From contig JAFQQM010000009.1 of the NCBI GenBank assembly GCA_017410585.1, forward strand, positions 62,001 to 126,000: a DNA stretch of 64,000 nt, read 5' to 3'. Every line of letters starts with the position of its first letter. Position 1 is the stretch's first letter. This document shows, in pieces, positions 61,526 to 64,000 of the stretch. The stretch comes from Clostridia bacterium. Lineage in GTDB: Bacteria; Bacillota; Clostridia; Oscillospirales; Acutalibacteraceae. Below the pieces are notes generated by a model that was not told the DNA's origin, did no database searches, and saw nothing but the letters and a program-made list of their open reading frames with translations. Position numbers and translations under genes: made by a program.

Positions 61526-62487
61526 TCACCCCGTCGCTGCGCGCAGGGCGTAGCGTCATCAGTTATTCTTTTGACGTGCTGATCGCGGTGGCGGCGCTGA
61601 CCGTATTCTCGTACGTGCAATACGGCTTGCGCCCCGTGTTGGTGGTGCTCATTGCCATCGCCTCGGCGGTGATCTCCGAGACGGTGTGCTGTCTGCTCTG
61701 CCGACGCCGCATCACCCTCGGTGACGGCACCGCCTTCGTTACGGGCGGTCTCATCGGCGTACTGATGTCCCCCATTGTGCCGATCTACGTGCCGATCATT
61801 GCGTCGGCTTTCGCCATCGTCATTGCCAAAATGCCGTTTGGCGGCAGTGGCCGCAACATCTTCAACCCCGCCGCCGCCGGCGTGGCGTTGGTCACCGTCT
61901 GCTTTGAGCGGTCGATGTCCGCCTTCCCCAACCCGTCGCAAAACGTGCGGCTGTGGTGGGATACTTCCGAAGTGCTGTACCAGAATTCGGTGGCGGCCAC
62001 CCTCAAGAGCGGCGGTACCTCCTTTGAGACCTTCACCGACCTGCTGTTTGGCAGTACACCGGGTGCCATCGGCACCACCACCGTGCTGGTGTTGGTCGCG
62101 TGTCTCTTATATCTGCGATTCCGCCGCACCGTCTCTACGGCCGGTTTCATCGCCTATATGCTCACCTGCACCGCGCTGGCGTTGCTGTTCCCGCGGGCGG
62201 AAGGCGATTACTGGCGCAGTGTGATGCTGGAACTGTTTTCCGGCACGCTGTTATTTACCGGTGTGTTTTTCCTGAATGATCCCACCACCACGCCGCATCA
62301 TACCGGCGGTCGGGTGGCTTTTGGCATCCTGCTGGGCGGGATGGTCATGTTACTGCGTCATTTCGGTCAGTACGCCGACGGCGCCTGCTTTGCCGTGCTC
62401 CTGCTCAATCCCTTGGCCCCGATCATCGACCGTTGGACTTGGCAGTTGCACCGTTTTGTGGAAATGAGGTGGATCCGCCGTGAATAA
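61513..62487 (+). CDS. rnfD: RnfD-like membrane subunit
   Basis: 324 residues from GTG 61513 (GGGGGG upstream), overlapping the rnfC stop. Eight or so TM helices. MPFGGSGRNIFNPAAAGVAL is the conserved RnfD/NqrB block. The usual SGAT flavin-attachment motif reads SVAATL here (about residue 165), keeping the Thr, and FGSTPGAIGTTTVLVL follows. It should hold a covalently bound FMN if the Thr is used. Confidence 0.85.
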   Translation: MESIITPSLRAGRSVISYSFDVLIAVAALTVFSYVQYGLRPVLVVLIAIASAVISETVCCLLCRRRITLGDGTAFVTGGLIGVLMSPIVPIYVPIIASAFAIVIAKMPFGGSGRNIFNPAAAGVALVTVCFERSMSAFPNPSQNVRLWWDTSEVLYQNSVAATLKSGGTSFETFTDLLFGSTPGAIGTTTVLVLVACLLYLRFRRTVSTAGFIAYMLTCTALALLFPRAEGDYWRSVMLELFSGTLLFTGVFFLNDPTTTPHHTGGRVAFGILLGGMVMLLRHFGQYADGACFAVLLLNPLAPIIDRWTWQLHRFVEMRWIRRE

Positions 62488-63163
62488 ACCGACAGCCTCG
62501 CACAGCGGTTGGAAACTCACCACCATCTTCTTTGATACCGCTTTGCGTAACAATCTCGTACTGGTGCAGGCCATCGGCGTCTGCCCCATCATTATGGCGG
62601 GGGCTGACTTAAAAAGCGGCGTGGCGCTGGCACTTTGCACCCTCATCACCCTGTTGCCGCTGTCCCTGCTGATGTCTTTGATCGGCAAAAAAGTGGCCAA
62701 CTGGCTGCAACCGGTGCTGTATACCGGTGTGGCGGCGCTGTTGCTGGTCGGCACGGCCATCGTACTGGATAAATGGGTATCCACCGCACTGTACGCCAAA
62801 CTGCATCTGTTTATCCCGCTGATGGCGGTCAACACCATCGTCAGTTACCGTGTCGGCGGTTTCTCGATCGGCAACCGTCCGGCGGCGGCCGTGATGGACG
62901 CGTTGGCGGCGGCATTCGGCTTTGGTTTAGTCATCGCCATCGTCAGCGCCATCCGTGAATTGGTCAGCACCAACACCATCTGGAATATTCCCGTCGGCAT
63001 CTCGTTGCCGCTACCGGAAGCCGCACAGCCGTTTGCCGCCTTCATCCTGCTCGGTATGATGGCCGCCGGTCTGCAATGGTTGACCCATCGCCGTAAGGAA
63101 AGCGACGACGAAGTCGAACTGCTGACCGCTGACAACGGAGAGGAGGGGACGGAGAATGCTTGA
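62480..63163 (+). CDS. rnfE: RnfE-like membrane subunit
   Basis: 227 residues, about six TM helices. FFDTALRNNLVLVQAIGVCP is the RnfE/NqrD start, followed by IPLMAVNTIVSYRVGGFSIG. The C-terminus is a charged tail ending in DNGEEGTENA. Overlaps rnfD by 8 nt and rnfA by 8 nt, so translation is coupled. RnfG normally lies between D and E and is missing here. Confidence 0.88.
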   Translation: MNKPTASHSGWKLTTIFFDTALRNNLVLVQAIGVCPIIMAGADLKSGVALALCTLITLLPLSLLMSLIGKKVANWLQPVLYTGVAALLLVGTAIVLDKWVSTALYAKLHLFIPLMAVNTIVSYRVGGFSIGNRPAAAVMDALAAAFGFGLVIAIVSAIRELVSTNTIWNIPVGISLPLPEAAQPFAAFILLGMMAAGLQWLTHRRKESDDEVELLTADNGEEGTENA

Positions 63164-63740
63164 TCTGTTACTGTACTTTTTAGCGGCCGCGCTGTTCTCC
63201 AATCTGGTGTTATCCACCGGTTTCGGCTCGTCGCTGTTGTTGCGTGTCACCCGTCGCCCAAAGGAACTCTTGTGGTTTTCTGCCACCATGCTGTTGTTCG
63301 CGGTACTGACCACCGTCAGCACCTACTACGTACTGCCGCTGTTTGCCTTTCCGGGCGGGCACTATCTTCGCCCGTTGGCGGTCATTGCGGCCGTCACCTT
63401 GCTGTATCTCCTCGTCGTACTACTTTTGAAAAACTGCCTGCCCGCGTGGTACAAGCGGACCGAACTCTGGTTACCGATGGCCGCGTATAACAACGTGGTG
63501 GTGGGACTTTGTCTCATTACCAACCATCTGTTTGCGGTCAGCCTGCTCGGTGCTGTCGGTATCGCCATCGGGGCGGTGGCGGGGTTCTGCCTGCTGTCGC
63601 TGTTGGTGGCCGAGGCACGCGAACAGTTGGATCACTCCGATATGCCCCGTGCCTTCCGCGGTCTGCCCATCACCCTGCTTTGGTTTGGGTTGATGGCGCT
63701 TGCCATGCTCGGATTCTCGTCTTCTATTTCCTTCATTTAA
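63156..63740 (+). CDS. rnfA: RnfA-like membrane subunit
   Basis: 194 residues with six TM helices. RnfA/NqrE pattern: LFSNLVLSTGFGSSLLL, LPMAAYNNVVVGLCLITNH and a final ALAMLGFSSS. In most RnfA/E, two Cys near the membrane centre bind an iron centre; here the N-terminal Cys of FGxCP-type is not seen (FGSSLLL) though one Cys stands in GLCLI. Followed directly by an unrelated membrane gene instead of rnfB. Confidence 0.83.
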   Translation: MLDLLLYFLAAALFSNLVLSTGFGSSLLLRVTRRPKELLWFSATMLLFAVLTTVSTYYVLPLFAFPGGHYLRPLAVIAAVTLLYLLVVLLLKNCLPAWYKRTELWLPMAAYNNVVVGLCLITNHLFAVSLLGAVGIAIGAVAGFCLLSLLVAEAREQLDHSDMPRAFRGLPITLLWFGLMALAMLGFSSSISFI

Positions 63741-63756
63741 ACAAAGGAGGTGCCCG

Positions 63757-64000
63757 ATGAAACCCAGAAAAATTCGCCGGCATTATTCTCCGAAACGCCG
63801 CAATCCCTACCGCCGCCGTCAAAATGCGTGGAAGACGGTGGGCGCCGTTGTCGGCTGTATCGCCATCATTGCTCTCGGTGTACTGGCAGGAAAATGGCTG
63901 TTTGACGGCGTTAAGCCGCCGGTCAGCGATCCTCCCTCCGGCTCGACCTCCTCTTCCTCTTCGACCGGTACCACAACCACCCAAACGCCGCCGACACAGA
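63757..64000 (+). CDS. Single-TM protein with Pro/Ser/Thr stalk (3' end outside window)
   Basis: 81 residues visible from ATG 63757, with AAGGAGG 7 nt before. Basic N-terminus (RRHYSPKRRNPYRRRQNAWK), one TM at about 29-48 (VGAVVGCIAIIALGVLAGKW), then a Ser/Thr/Pro-rich stalk, so a signal-anchored extracytoplasmic protein. It is neither RnfB (no Cys cluster or LPGANC) nor RnfG from what is visible. Sixteen nt after rnfA, so co-transcribed. Confidence 0.7.
   Translation, partial: MKPRKIRRHYSPKRRNPYRRRQNAWKTVGAVVGCIAIIALGVLAGKWLFDGVKPPVSDPPSGSTSSSSSTGTTTTQTPPTQ

Overview
The window comes from a spore-forming, low-GC-phylum but fairly GC-rich Clostridia, most like an Oscillospiraceae/Ruminococcaceae gut bacterium. 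The reasons are the Firmicutes order rimP-nusA-rnpM-ylxQ-infB-rbfA-nrnA-truB-ribF, sporulation genes ylbJ and yqfC-yqfD, a Gram-positive type LexA box and an Rnf-type cluster. The species cannot be named from sequence alone.

Positions 1 to about 34.6 kb are most of a prophage lying against the 3' end of ssrA (tmRNA). Its left end is outside the window. Almost all lytic genes are on the minus strand and read from about 32 kb down to 1. Early region (28-32 kb): small Cys-rich and membrane proteins, an excisionase-like protein and two repressor-type regulators. Replication region (23-28 kb): an HUH-type Rep with a probable antisense RNA over its leader, a PcfK/AcrIIA9-like plus PcfJ-like pair and a DUF3102 protein. 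Head genes (16-23 kb): terminases, P22-type portal, a Prp-like cysteine protease, scaffold and N4-gp56-type major capsid protein. Short-tail and ejection genes (1-16 kb): adaptor, tail-tube/stabilisation-like protein, internal virion proteins including a 3012-residue polyvalent protein, a coiled-coil tail fibre and an LRR protein. There is no tape measure, sheath or major tail protein, so a podovirus-like particle is inferred. The plus-strand genes are the S24-type CI repressor (32.3 kb), two small accessory genes and the tyrosine integrase (33.6 kb). Five 17-bp operators of one pattern tie the immunity region together.

From 34.7 kb the host chromosome follows. It holds ssrA, a FliB-like protein, lexA with its SOS box, ilvC, two tandem esterases with a gene-conversion tract, a pgk-tpiA-gpmI-pyrE operon, icd, ylbJ, yqfC-yqfD, galM and a DegV protein. 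Next comes the long nusA-infB translation operon, ending in a RibF-HAD phosphatase fusion, and then rpe. An Rnf-like cluster ends the window; it has C, D, E and A but neither G nor B in the usual places.

Main points for a second look: (1) a phage-encoded Prp-like protease next to a scaffold and a capsid protein that both carry an LQLFA leader; (2) a promoter-RNA-terminator unit antisense to the rep leader, like a plasmid copy-control RNA; (3) the giant polyvalent ejection protein; (4) a promoter-driven structured RNA next to the integrase; (5) the reduced Rnf cluster; (6) the RibF-HAD fusion.
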